64,000 bases of DNA from the NCBI GenBank assembly GCA_963169455.1, contig CAUJDW010000114.1:22131-86130 (forward strand). The letters run 5' to 3'. Positions 8,428 to 16,596 of this stretch are shown here, piece by piece. Under the pieces are notes generated by a model, which made no database searches, was not told where the DNA came from, and saw only the letters and a program-made list of their open reading frames with translations. This DNA is from Bacteroidota bacterium (GTDB lineage Bacteria; Bacteroidota; Bacteroidia; Chitinophagales; Saprospiraceae). Within the stretch, counting starts at the first letter, position 1; every line of letters starts with the position of its first letter. Made by a program: the position numbers and the translations under genes.

Positions 8428-9303
8428 TCAAGAGACATTCATCGGCACCTCCATCAGGAGCACTTCCGCATCGCTGTCGGCTGTGACGGAAATTTTGTCC
8501 GTATCCCAAACACCAAATCCATCTCTTCTGTTCAGCGCCTGGCCGTCGATCGTCACATCGCCCTCCAGGATGAAGGCGTAAACGCCGTTGCCGGGCTTTT
8601 TGACCGTATAATCGAGCGCCAGGCCCTTGTCCAGTTTGCCGAGGTGGAACCAGGCATCCTGATGGATCCACACGCCCTCGTCGTCGGGATTGGGTGAGAG
8701 GATCTGCTGGAACTTGTTGTGGCGGTCGTCCAGGTTCAACGTGATCTGATCGTAGCGGGGCTGTACGTTGCGCTTGTTGGGAAACACCCATATCTGCAGG
8801 AATTTGACCTGCTGATCTTTGTTGCGGTTGTATTCGCTGTGGCGGATGCCCGTGCCGGCGCTCATCACCTGCACGTCGCCGTGGCGGATGACGGCGGTGT
8901 TGCCCATGCTGTCCTTGTGCTCCAGGCCGCCTTCGAGCGGGATGGAGATGATCTCCATGTTGTCGTGGGGGTGCGTGCCGAAGCCCATGCCCGGCGCCAC
9001 GGTATCGTCGTTGAGCACCCGCAGCACGCCGAAGTGCATGCGTTCGGGGTTGTAATAGTGGGCGAAGCTGAAGCTGTGATGGGAATCCAGCCAGCCGTGG
9101 TTGGCGTGGCCGCGGGTATCGGCTTTATGCAAAACGGTATTAGACATGATCTTTGATTTTGTATTAGGAATATGGTTGAACCCCAGGATATCCAGTTCCC
9201 GAAGTTCATCAATGTCGTTTCTGACTACGTTGCCGAGGGCGGCGGAGGCGGCAAAAATGCCGGTGCCCATCAGGCCTTTTTTGAGGAATGCTTTTCTGTC
9301 CAT
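8428..9303 (-). CDS. Pirin family protein with N-terminal signal-like extension
   Basis: 291 residues from ATG 9303. Residues about 53 onward are a bicupin pirin: TRGHANHGWLDSHHSFSF, then the metal-binding HPHDNMEI and HSEYNRNKD, which supply the His/Glu ligands of the N-terminal cupin. Some pirins are quercetin 2,3-dioxygenases or redox-dependent regulators. The extra N-terminus (DRKAFLKKGLMGTGIFAASA) looks like a Tat or Sec signal with only a single arginine; an internal ATG at 9147 (MSNTVLHKAD) would give an ordinary cytoplasmic pirin. Extended pirins of this kind are known in Bacteroidota. Confidence 0.87.
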   Translation of the reverse strand: MDRKAFLKKGLMGTGIFAASAALGNVVRNDIDELRELDILGFNHIPNTKSKIMSNTVLHKADTRGHANHGWLDSHHSFSFAHYYNPERMHFGVLRVLNDDTVAPGMGFGTHPHDNMEIISIPLEGGLEHKDSMGNTAVIRHGDVQVMSAGTGIRHSEYNRNKDQQVKFLQIWVFPNKRNVQPRYDQITLNLDDRHNKFQQILSPNPDDEGVWIHQDAWFHLGKLDKGLALDYTVKKPGNGVYAFILEGDVTIDGQALNRRDGFGVWDTDKISVTADSDAEVLLMEVPMNVS

Positions 9304-9404
9304 GATCTGTAGGGTTTTGTCAACACAAAGATGCAGGCAGGTATAACAGAAAAACATTGAAGTAGATTAAGAAAACCGCTGAACATTTGCTTCTCAGGGA
9401 CAGT

Positions 9405-9520
9405 CTGTCAGCGTCTGGCTAAGCTGAGATTGCTCCAGGCAAGCCAGCCGCTGACTATTTCTGCGGCAGTCAGCGGCTGGCTTACTGACGAGAAGGCCAG
9501 GCTTAGTCAGTCGCTGACAG
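9405..9520. repeat. Nested inverted repeat (hairpin element)
   Basis: Inner arms AAGCCAGCCGCTGACT (9441-9456) and its perfect complement (9468-9483) surround 11 nt. Outer arms at 9405-9424 and 9501-9520 match over 18 of 20 bases. The whole 116 bp would fold as a two-level stem. It begins three bases beyond the Crp/Fnr stop and precedes the pirin gene, so it may act as a terminator; alternatively it is a REP-like palindromic unit. Confidence 0.75.
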
Positions 9521-9522
9521 GC

Positions 9523-10107
9523 TTATCCTCCCCGCAACAACTCCTTCATCATCTTGCTGAAGAACTCGGGCGTAACCCCGATATAGGAAGCGATCTGCTT
9601 GCGGGGCAGGCTGTTGACGAGGGAGGGGTAGCGCCGGCAGAAATTCAGGTAGCGCTCCTGTGCCGGCAGGCTGAGGTTGTCGAGCAGGCGCTGCTGGTTG
9701 CTGACCAGGGATTTTTCGATCAGAATGCGGAAGAAGCGCTCGAATTTGGGGATTTCCTGATATAACTGCTCCTGGCTGTCTTTGGACAACTGCAGGACTT
9801 CCGATGGCTGGTTCGCCTCGATGTACAGCGTGCCGGGGCGCTGCGAAAAGTAACTGTACAGGTCGGCGATCCACCAATCCTCCGGAGCGAAGGACAACAC
9901 GTGCTCGTTGCCGTTGTCATCGAGTGTATAGCCACGCAAGCAGCCGTTGGTTACAAAGGTCGAATAGCGGCAAACTTCCCCTTCCTGCAGCAGCATTTCT
10001 TTGCGTTTCAACGACCTGGGCCTGAGCAGGGAAACGAAATGGGCTTCCTCCTCAGGCGTCAGTTGAATGTGCTTGGAGATGTTCTGCAGGATGAGGCTGG
10101 TGTCCAT
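9523..10107 (-). CDS. Crp/Fnr family transcriptional regulator
   Basis: 194 residues. An N-terminal cyclic-nucleotide-binding-like barrel (about 20-125; KRKEMLLQEGEVCRYSTFVTNG in pieces, RGYTLDDNGNEH) is followed by a helical linker and a C-terminal helix-turn-helix (LPRKQIASYIGVTPEFFSKMMKEL). This short Bacteroidota subtype usually lacks residues needed for cAMP, so its ligand is unknown. It lies upstream of pirin and nitroreductase on the same strand; a role in their control is possible but not shown. Confidence 0.9.
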   Translation of the reverse strand: MDTSLILQNISKHIQLTPEEEAHFVSLLRPRSLKRKEMLLQEGEVCRYSTFVTNGCLRGYTLDDNGNEHVLSFAPEDWWIADLYSYFSQRPGTLYIEANQPSEVLQLSKDSQEQLYQEIPKFERFFRILIEKSLVSNQQRLLDNLSLPAQERYLNFCRRYPSLVNSLPRKQIASYIGVTPEFFSKMMKELLRGG

Positions 10108-10513
10108 CAGGGCATGTGTTTAGTGTAACAACTCCAAAACGGGGGGATTGTTTGGGAAGAGTAGGCGCAAGCATTGCCTGGCCAGGCGGGCGATTGTGTT
10201 TGCACACCCTCAATGCCCAGCGTGTCATTGATCTGCAGGAAGTGGGAAATGTTTGCCAAAAACCGGCCCCCAGGTAAGTTTACCGGCCGGCAGTGGGTTC
10301 TGAGCATGACCTAACTGCCGGTGCGGCAAATACTTCGCCGCGCCACAATGGTTTGCACAAAACCTACGGCAGCGAAGTAAATATCTGGAAAAAAGTATAT
10401 CCCTTTAATATTTATTTCCATTTTTAACTTTATATTTGGAAATAAAACTTGTTTTCGGGTGCTTATTTCCAAAATAACGTTCAAGTTAAAGTTGAAACCT
10501 CACTCTTTTCTAA
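10108..10513. other. Intergenic region ahead of the first ATPase
   Basis: 406 bp without a credible gene. GC content falls steeply after about 10380, where the triple motif array and a TATATTTG -7 element lie. The left half holds GC-rich imperfect inverted repeats (for example around 10325-10345) and the promoter of the Crp/Fnr gene on the minus strand. Confidence 0.6.
10412..10471. promoter_or_regulatory. Triple TTATTTCCA motif array with -7 element
   Basis: TTATTTCCA occurs forward at 10412-10420, inverted at 10437-10445 and forward at 10463-10471, start-to-start spacing 25 and 26 bp. A Bacteroidota-type -7 element TATATTTG (10431-10438) overlaps the middle copy. The layout suggests operator sites bracketing the promoter of the ATPase gene that starts at 10514. 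No binding protein is known; the ATPase itself or its neighbour is a guess. Confidence 0.6.
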
Positions 10514-11938
10514 ATGATCGGAAGAAAAACAGAAATTGAAAAAATCGAACGTTTGCTTGCCTCCGAACGGGCTGAATTCCTGGCGGTCACGGGTAGGCGC
10601 CGTGTTGGCAAGACCTTCCTGGTCGATACCCTGCTAAAGAAGCATTATTGTTTTAGCATGACCGGTATCCAGAATGGAAGTATGGCTGCCCAATTGGTCA
10701 ATTTCGGCATCAAATTGTCGGAATATGACGGGACGAACCTTCCCCAGCAACCGGAAAATTGGCAAATGGCTTTTTTACGGTTGAAGGCTTACCTCAGAAC
10801 CTTGCCCAAAGGACAAAAGCAAGTCATTTTTCTGGATGAACTTCCCTGGATTGACACGCCGAAATCGGGTTTTGTGCAAATGCTCGCTCATTTCTGGAAC
10901 GATTACCTGTCTAAGGAACCGCGCTTCATTCTGGTCATTTGCGGATCGGCTACTTCATGGATCGTCAGAAAGGTGATCAACGATCCCGGAGGACTGCACA
11001 ACCGAATTACGGAAAATATCCACCTTCAGCCATTCACCCTATCTGAGGCACGTGCCTTTCTGGCGGCCAAGAAGCTTTCCTACAGCCTCCAGGACCTGGT
11101 GAAAATATATATGGCCCTCGGCGGCATTCCTTTTTACCTGGAAAACCTCCGGAGAGGGGAAAGCTTCCCGGCCGCTATTGAGCGGATATGTTTCTCGCCC
11201 ACCGGCATTTTGTACAATGAATACAGTAACCTGTTCCAGGCGCTCTTCAATAATGCAGAAATGCACGAACAGATCATAGCTGCCCTTGCTGCTCACCCTC
11301 AGGGGATGTTACACGCTGAAATTCTTCGGGAGATCGGTTTGAAAAAACCAACGGGAAGTTATCAGAGAGCCATGGAAGAACTGATCGTCTCCGACTTTAT
11401 GTCGGAAAATACACCCTTTGGCAGGAAAAAACGCGGTTCCATTTACCGGGTGATAGACGAATACAGTATCTTCTACCACCGATTTATCCGATCCAACAGG
11501 AAATACAGTCCGGGCGTTTGGCAACAACTTGCGGAGAGCCAGGCTTATAAGATCTGGACGGGTTATGCCTTCGAAAACTTGTGCTACAAGCATATTGCCG
11601 CCGTCAAGCGAGCATTGGGGATCGCCGCCGTTTATACGGAGGTATCCAGCTTGCGGGTTCCCGCTTCCAATGGAGCCCCGGGGTTTCAAATCGATTTATT
11701 GATCGACCGCAAGGATAATTGTATCAATCTTTGTGAGATCAAATTTCATAGTGGGCCTTTTACCATCACCCAAGAATACTACCAGCAACTAATAGACAAA
11801 CGTCAACGCTTCATCGATCACACGGGGACGAAAAAGCAGGTCTTCCTGACTTTTATCACCAATTATGGCCTTAGGCCAAACGCTCAGGCGCTGGATATCG
11901 TAGATGCAGAGATTCGCCTCGAGGAGTTATTTGAGTGA
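10514..11938 (+). CDS. AAA family ATPase with DUF234 / PD-(D/E)XK C-terminal domain (copy 1)
   Basis: 474 residues. P-loop GRRRVGKT (about 27-34), Walker B VIFLDELPW (about 112), sensor-like VICGSATSW, and the GGIPFYLE signature of the archaeal/bacterial ATPase family. A winged-helix-like middle (HAEILREIGLKKPTG) leads to a C-terminal nuclease-like domain with D in FQIDLLIDR and the ExK pair in CEIKF. Family members are widespread and multicopy in Bacteroidota and archaea with no settled role; defence, selfish-element or toxin-like functions have been suggested. Similar over its full length to the protein at 12866. Confidence 0.9.
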   Translation: MIGRKTEIEKIERLLASERAEFLAVTGRRRVGKTFLVDTLLKKHYCFSMTGIQNGSMAAQLVNFGIKLSEYDGTNLPQQPENWQMAFLRLKAYLRTLPKGQKQVIFLDELPWIDTPKSGFVQMLAHFWNDYLSKEPRFILVICGSATSWIVRKVINDPGGLHNRITENIHLQPFTLSEARAFLAAKKLSYSLQDLVKIYMALGGIPFYLENLRRGESFPAAIERICFSPTGILYNEYSNLFQALFNNAEMHEQIIAALAAHPQGMLHAEILREIGLKKPTGSYQRAMEELIVSDFMSENTPFGRKKRGSIYRVIDEYSIFYHRFIRSNRKYSPGVWQQLAESQAYKIWTGYAFENLCYKHIAAVKRALGIAAVYTEVSSLRVPASNGAPGFQIDLLIDRKDNCINLCEIKFHSGPFTITQEYYQQLIDKRQRFIDHTGTKKQVFLTFITNYGLRPNAQALDIVDAEIRLEELFE

Positions 11939-12007
11939 AATCACGAAAGCAGTCGCGCTCGTTCTGGCGGATGAATGGTTTTCATAAATATTCCACCTGT
12001 CGCGCTG

Positions 12008-12657
12008 AAGGAGGAGCGTTCTTTTCCTGAAAAAAAATAGCATAACTTGCTCCACCCTCGTTCTGGCTTTCCAGCTTTCCGCTCAATTGGCTGAGTGGAG
12101 CATACATTACGCTATCAAGCACCATCTTGTTCGAGATCATTGATGCTACAATTGTGAGTGCGCCGGGGATCGGTGGAAGTTCTGGAAACACTGAAGCATA
12201 TTGGATTCTGGCACCAACTGGAACCAACCCAGAGCTAAAGTTCAAGCAATCTAGCTGTTCACCAAGTTCGTTGTCATTAAGCCCGCCCTGCCAAGATGGC
12301 TACAATCCTGGCAAAATCGCAGACATGACTATCACACAAGGAGGCCCAAACCAGGCCATAAACATTACCGAGGCCCCAGCCCAGGGGAAGGCCCCATACA
12401 GCTATTATTTTGGTTTAAGTGGCGCCTACCTTGGCAATCTGATGCCCCCAAATACGGCCGGAGTTAACCCGAACCCGGGAAATGAAAGCACATGGCCTGA
12501 AGTGATGCCAGGTAATGCAAAAGTTAGTTCTGGAATCACGAAATATTCTTTTTTTGTCATAGATGCAGGTGGTTGTAAATCTGCCGTCAGCAACAATTAC
12601 TGGAGTAAAATACCCTATAGTGCTGCGTATATGTATATGGATATAACCATTCAGTAA
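12008..12657 (+). pseudogene. Remnant or frameshifted gene for a secreted protein between the two ATPases
   Basis: An open frame of 176 codons from a TTG at 12127 ends with YSFFVIDAGGCKSAVSN, resembling the end of an SprB/PKD-type extracellular repeat (YTVTVTDANGC). Its start is poor. In a different frame, 12027 onward reads L/M-KKNSITCSTLVLAFQLSAQ, a convincing signal peptide, after an AAGGAGGAG at 12008-12016, but that frame stops at about 12143 and would begin with CTG. A frameshift between the two would make one exported protein of about 200 residues. GC is clearly lower than in neighbouring core genes. Alternatively only the 12127 frame is expressed. Confidence 0.45.
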
Positions 12658-12684
12658 AGGCTGTCACTTAAAACGCCTCAGAAT

Positions 12685-12720
12685 GCCGGCTGGCCAGACA
12701 AGATTTGGCCAGCCGGCTTT
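12685..12720 (+). terminator. Intrinsic terminator
   Basis: GCCGGCTGGCCA (12685-12696) pairs perfectly with 12706-12717 around a 9-nt loop, followed by TTT. It closes the secreted-protein remnant and isolates the second ATPase. Confidence 0.85.
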
Positions 12721-12793
12721 GCATTTTGGGGGCTGCGCATCCCATGGCAGTCCGAGAGGGATTATTCAAGTGAAATCAGATCAAACAAACAAC

Positions 12794-12862
12794 ATTTCTC
12801 TTGAAAAATGAGTTTTATTTAGAGAAATCTATCAATTTGTTAATTATTTCTCTAAACAAAAC
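12794..12862. promoter_or_regulatory. Triple ATTTCTCT motif array upstream of second ATPase
   Basis: ATTTCTCT occurs forward at 12794-12801; an inverted copy extends over 12812-12828 and a forward copy over 12846-12862. The last two match at 16 of 17 bases (ATTTCTCTAAAYAAAAC). Start-to-start spacing is about 25-28 bp and the third copy ends three bases before the ATG at 12866. The order forward-reverse-forward and the spacing copy the arrangement before the first ATPase, although the motif differs. An autoregulatory operator is inferred. Confidence 0.6.
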
Positions 12863-12865
12863 ACC

Positions 12866-14305
12866 ATGACGCCAAACCTCATCGGCCGCGAGAAAGAAAA
12901 AGAAAAATTAGATAAAATCCTGCAATCGAAGCAGGCGGAGTTTCTCGCTATTTACGGAAGAAGGAGAGTTGGTAAAACCTTTCTGATCCGCCAGCATCTG
13001 CAAGGGCGTATCGTTTTTGAGTTGGCCGGCACGAAAGAAGGAACTAAGGAACAGCAATTGTTGAACTTTTTTGGAGAATACCTGCGGCGTACCGAGCGAA
13101 AGCAGGAAACTTCGGCGCCTCAAACCTGGTTTCAGGCCTTTGAATACCTGGCTGATTATTTGTCCGGATTACCCCAACCGGAAACCAAACACGTGGTTTT
13201 TTTGGACGAGATGCCATGGATGGACACCCCACGGTCTGAATTCATTCCCGCGCTTGAGTTCTTCTGGAACCAGCATATATCCAAAATGAGCCACGTTCTG
13301 CTGATCGCCTGCGGCTCGGCTTCGTCCTGGATCAGGAAAAAGCTGATCAACGCCCGGGGCGGGCTGTATAACCGCATCACGCAGCGGATCAAACTGATGC
13401 CTTTTACCTTGCATGAAACGGCATTATTTCTCCAAAGCCTCGGCGTACAGCTGCCTCCATACCAAATACTGGAACTCTATATGGCCATGGGCGGCATACC
13501 GTTTTATCTCAAAGAAGTAGAGCGAGGCAAAAGCGCCGCCCAACTGATCGATGATATTTGTTTCTCACCCCAGGGATTGTTGCGTGAGGAATACAACCAG
13601 CTTTATCACTCCCTCTTCAGGAATGCCGAGCATCACATCGCCATTATCGAAGCATTGGCGGCCCGGCCGCAGGGGATGGCCCGAAAAGAGATCGCCGCGG
13701 CTACCAGGATAAGTGAGGGCCCATTAACGAAAACGCTTGAAGAGTTATGTGAATGCGATTTCACCAGCATACTCCTGCCCTTGTTCAAAAAGAAGAAAGA
13801 CGCCGTGTATAAATTGACCGACCTATACTCGCTGTTCTACCTGAAATTTATCCAGCCTAATCCGGGAGCGGGAAACCGGATATGGGAACAATTGTCCAAA
13901 CAAAGCGCCTATGCTGCCTGGAGCGGTTACGCCTTCGAGAATATCTGTTTGATGCACGTCAACCAAATCAAATCGGCCCTGGGTATCAGCGGCGTTTACA
14001 CCAGGCACGGTTCCTGGAAATTCAAAGGAGACGATAGCCTGCCGGGCGCCCAGATAGACATGATCATTGACCGGGCCGATCAGATCATCCATTTGTTCGA
14101 GGCTAAATTTACGAAAGAAAACTATGCGCTTAGTAAAGAAGCCGCCGCCCAACTAAGGCTCCGGAAAACCATCTTCAAACAGGCCTCTCAAACCAAAAAG
14201 GCCGTTTTCACCACCTTGCTCACTACCTATCCCGCCCTGCAAAACAAGTATTACCTTGAAGAGATAGACAGCGAAATCACGATGGAGGAGTTGTTTGATG
14301 TTTAA
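12866..14305 (+). CDS. AAA family ATPase with DUF234 / PD-(D/E)XK C-terminal domain (copy 2)
   Basis: 479 residues, collinear with the ATPase at 10514. P-loop GRRRVGKT, Walker B VVFLDEMPW, sensor-like IACGSASSW, GGIPFYLKE, a winged-helix-like middle and a nuclease-like end with QIDMIIDR and FEAKF (the ExK pair keeps E and K, with A between). The acidic terminus EITMEELFD matches EIRLEELFE of copy 1. Divergence between the copies is large, so they are old paralogues or separate acquisitions, not a recent duplication. Function unknown. Confidence 0.9.
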   Translation: MTPNLIGREKEKEKLDKILQSKQAEFLAIYGRRRVGKTFLIRQHLQGRIVFELAGTKEGTKEQQLLNFFGEYLRRTERKQETSAPQTWFQAFEYLADYLSGLPQPETKHVVFLDEMPWMDTPRSEFIPALEFFWNQHISKMSHVLLIACGSASSWIRKKLINARGGLYNRITQRIKLMPFTLHETALFLQSLGVQLPPYQILELYMAMGGIPFYLKEVERGKSAAQLIDDICFSPQGLLREEYNQLYHSLFRNAEHHIAIIEALAARPQGMARKEIAAATRISEGPLTKTLEELCECDFTSILLPLFKKKKDAVYKLTDLYSLFYLKFIQPNPGAGNRIWEQLSKQSAYAAWSGYAFENICLMHVNQIKSALGISGVYTRHGSWKFKGDDSLPGAQIDMIIDRADQIIHLFEAKFTKENYALSKEAAAQLRLRKTIFKQASQTKKAVFTTLLTTYPALQNKYYLEEIDSEITMEELFDV

Positions 14306-14321
14306 ATGGCCCAACACCTCC

Positions 14322-16343
14322 TCACTCCGCCCGGACGAACCGCAGCACCACCGGCGCCTGCCCTTCCTCCAATACCTCCATGGAATACAGGCCTGGCAAC
14401 AACTGGCTAACTTCCCACTCCATATTCGGCCCGGAAGGGAGCCACTCCCTGGTTTCCAGCAACTGGCCGAGCTGGTTGCGCAACCTTAGCTCAAGCGGTT
14501 TGCCGGAGATAGCGCCTGCTCCTGCCAGAAGCCCGGAGCCTTCATTGCCGGATGTACAAACAAGCGTTACCACATCCCGCGCCGGGTTCGGATACAAACT
14601 AATGTTCCGTTCCGCAGCAGCCGGTATAGCTGTTTCAACCGGCAACTGCACGAGTGGCAGGCCGCCCCCGCTAAAGCTCACATTGGTGAATACCCCATCG
14701 GCCGGTGTTCCATTGATATTGGTAAAAGCGCCAAAGCCTGCTTCGAGGCAGCTCTCCATGGGAAGCATCTGAGCCGTAACTATCGAAAAATTCACACCAT
14801 TAGAGGAATAGTAGCCGAAGAACCAATTGCCCTGCCGCGCCAGCCGCAGCCAGTACGGCGCCGGCCTGCCGAAGAAGTTGATGGATTTGTTCGCACCGCT
14901 CACAGCACGGGATTCCCAACGCACCATATTACTTTGGTTGGAATACATGCCCACCATCCGGCTGCCGGGGCCCATATTTTCCCGGGCCACGAGCCCTGCA
15001 TATCCGGTGGGAGTAATGCTCTGCACCCGCACCGTTAATACAAAATTGCCGCACAGCTCCTGGCTGATGAGCGCGAGGTTGTCCGCGTTGAGGTAATTAT
15101 TATTGGAATTGGCCAGGATTGTGAAAGCAGGCGGCGTTTGGGAAGGGTTATACTGATAGGTATTGCCCGCCCCTCCGCTGCCGATGTCTTCACTACCCCA
15201 GGGCGCCGGCAGGGTATTTGGAGGGGTGTCGCATTGAACGGTGACCGTAGCCGTACAGGAGCTGGTGTTGCCACTGACATCCGTAGCCGTCAGAACTACC
15301 GGCGCCGAACCGGCGCCGGAAACTACCGTTCCGGCAGCCGGAGACTGGGTTATGGCTTGTACGCCGCAGTTATCATCGGCGCTGGCCAAAAGAACGAGAT
15401 TAGGAAGGAATCCGGTGCAGGCCGTATCTAATGTTAATGTTTGTGTTGCCGGACATGCAATCGTTGGGGCTTCATTATCACTGGCACAAGGCGCCGTTCC
15501 CGAAGAAATGTCTTTGTACTGGACGTTTACCACCTGCAATTGCGTATTATTTGTGGTACAGACGGCGATCGGCTCTTTGGACTGGTTGCTCAAAAACTGG
15601 TAGGTGACGATGGTATCCACCCCCAGGTCCAAGCCGAGATATTGAATCGCCACATCCGTAATATCCTGCCACCCCAGAGGCGGAATTTTCCCATCGAGCC
15701 GGCTTTCGCGGTATTCCGTACTTTTTTGGCGCAATACCTCAAAGGCGCCGCCGGGAATGGCCAGGGCGCCAAAGCCATCCACCACATCGAGCCGGTTAAT
15801 GGCAACCCTGATGCGCATAGAGTCGGCGGTGAAGGGCAGCGACCCCACCCCCGGCAGCAGGCCCGGCAAAAAGGGTAACAGTATCCCCGAGCTTGTCTGG
15901 TTGATGTCAAAGAAATTGACAGGCGCCCGGCTCTGCACGATCGGCGGATTATAGTGGGCAATCAGATCGATGCCTAACAGGAGCGGGTCGGGGCCCGAAA
16001 TACCCAGCATGGATACCTGGTTGCCGGATGCGTTCAGGTACACATCCACATTGCCGCCGGGTTTTTGATACAACAAAGTTGCCGTCGGGAAAGATGCGGC
16101 ATCGTCGCCGGCCTGGGGGGACAGAAAAAATTGTTGTGAGGTAGCGGAAGGTTGCAGGTTGCTGAAATCCCATTGCTGGGGGCCGCCAGGGGGTGTCATG
16201 ATTATTCCCTGTGGTTGGTTATCAACCGCAAAAAACAGCGTATCTCCTACTGCCGGGAATACCGAATTGGTGATGGTGATCTGGGCCGTCACCGGTATCA
16301 GGAAGCCCATTGAGAGTAGACAAAAAAGTCCGATGTTTTTCAT
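14322..16343 (-). CDS. T9SS-secreted protein with HYR and DUF1349-like domains
   Basis: 673 residues. Signal peptide MKNIGLFCLLSMGFLIPVTA; about 1-290 is a Bacteroidota-specific N-terminal domain; about 292-370 is a HYR module (PTIACPATQTLTLD ... VVLTATDVSGNTSSCTATV); about 385-560 is a concanavalin-like DUF1349 region (YAGLVARENMGPGSRMVGMY), often carbohydrate-binding; the last 80 residues are a T9SS sorting domain (SLYPNPARDVVTLVC, then LLPGLYSMEV). It is therefore expected on the cell surface or released. It ends 16 bp from the converging ATPase gene. Confidence 0.85.
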   Translation of the reverse strand: MKNIGLFCLLSMGFLIPVTAQITITNSVFPAVGDTLFFAVDNQPQGIIMTPPGGPQQWDFSNLQPSATSQQFFLSPQAGDDAASFPTATLLYQKPGGNVDVYLNASGNQVSMLGISGPDPLLLGIDLIAHYNPPIVQSRAPVNFFDINQTSSGILLPFLPGLLPGVGSLPFTADSMRIRVAINRLDVVDGFGALAIPGGAFEVLRQKSTEYRESRLDGKIPPLGWQDITDVAIQYLGLDLGVDTIVTYQFLSNQSKEPIAVCTTNNTQLQVVNVQYKDISSGTAPCASDNEAPTIACPATQTLTLDTACTGFLPNLVLLASADDNCGVQAITQSPAAGTVVSGAGSAPVVLTATDVSGNTSSCTATVTVQCDTPPNTLPAPWGSEDIGSGGAGNTYQYNPSQTPPAFTILANSNNNYLNADNLALISQELCGNFVLTVRVQSITPTGYAGLVARENMGPGSRMVGMYSNQSNMVRWESRAVSGANKSINFFGRPAPYWLRLARQGNWFFGYYSSNGVNFSIVTAQMLPMESCLEAGFGAFTNINGTPADGVFTNVSFSGGGLPLVQLPVETAIPAAAERNISLYPNPARDVVTLVCTSGNEGSGLLAGAGAISGKPLELRLRNQLGQLLETREWLPSGPNMEWEVSQLLPGLYSMEVLEEGQAPVVLRFVRAE

Positions 16344-16560
16344 ATAGCATTGTGATTTTAGGAAAAAAAACGGAGGTTCTCCCCAGCCGTTGGGTCAAAG
16401 AAGCCGGAAATCAGGGGTGGGTAGTTGCTGGAATTTTTTGAAGCGAAGGGCGGGGAAGGGCCCGTTCGCCCTGTTGATGGGGAACTTCTTCAAAGCCCTG
16501 GCAAGATAGGCCGAATTTTTCAATAAACAAATACCTCTTTATGTGTATGGTGCGGAGTTG

Positions 16561-16591
16561 CGTTTACGAAACCTTCAAGGTTTCGCAAACG
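16561..16591. repeat. Near-perfect palindrome
   Basis: CGTTTACGAAACCTT (16561-16575) and AAGGTTTCGCAAACG (16577-16591) are complementary at 14 of 15 positions around a single C. It lies 5 bp beyond the stop of the serine hydrolase gene and may act in RNA stability or termination. Confidence 0.7.
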
Positions 16592-16596
16592 TGCAC

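Noticed and set aside
11982..12245. Minus-strand frame of 87 codons between the ATPases
   Set aside because: No recognisable features; it is antisense to the signal-peptide-like and SprB-like sequences.
10514..14305. Complete known defence system around the two ATPases
   Set aside because: No restriction, retron, CBASS, Gabija, HEPN or reverse transcriptase genes are present; the ATPases alone do not establish a defence function.
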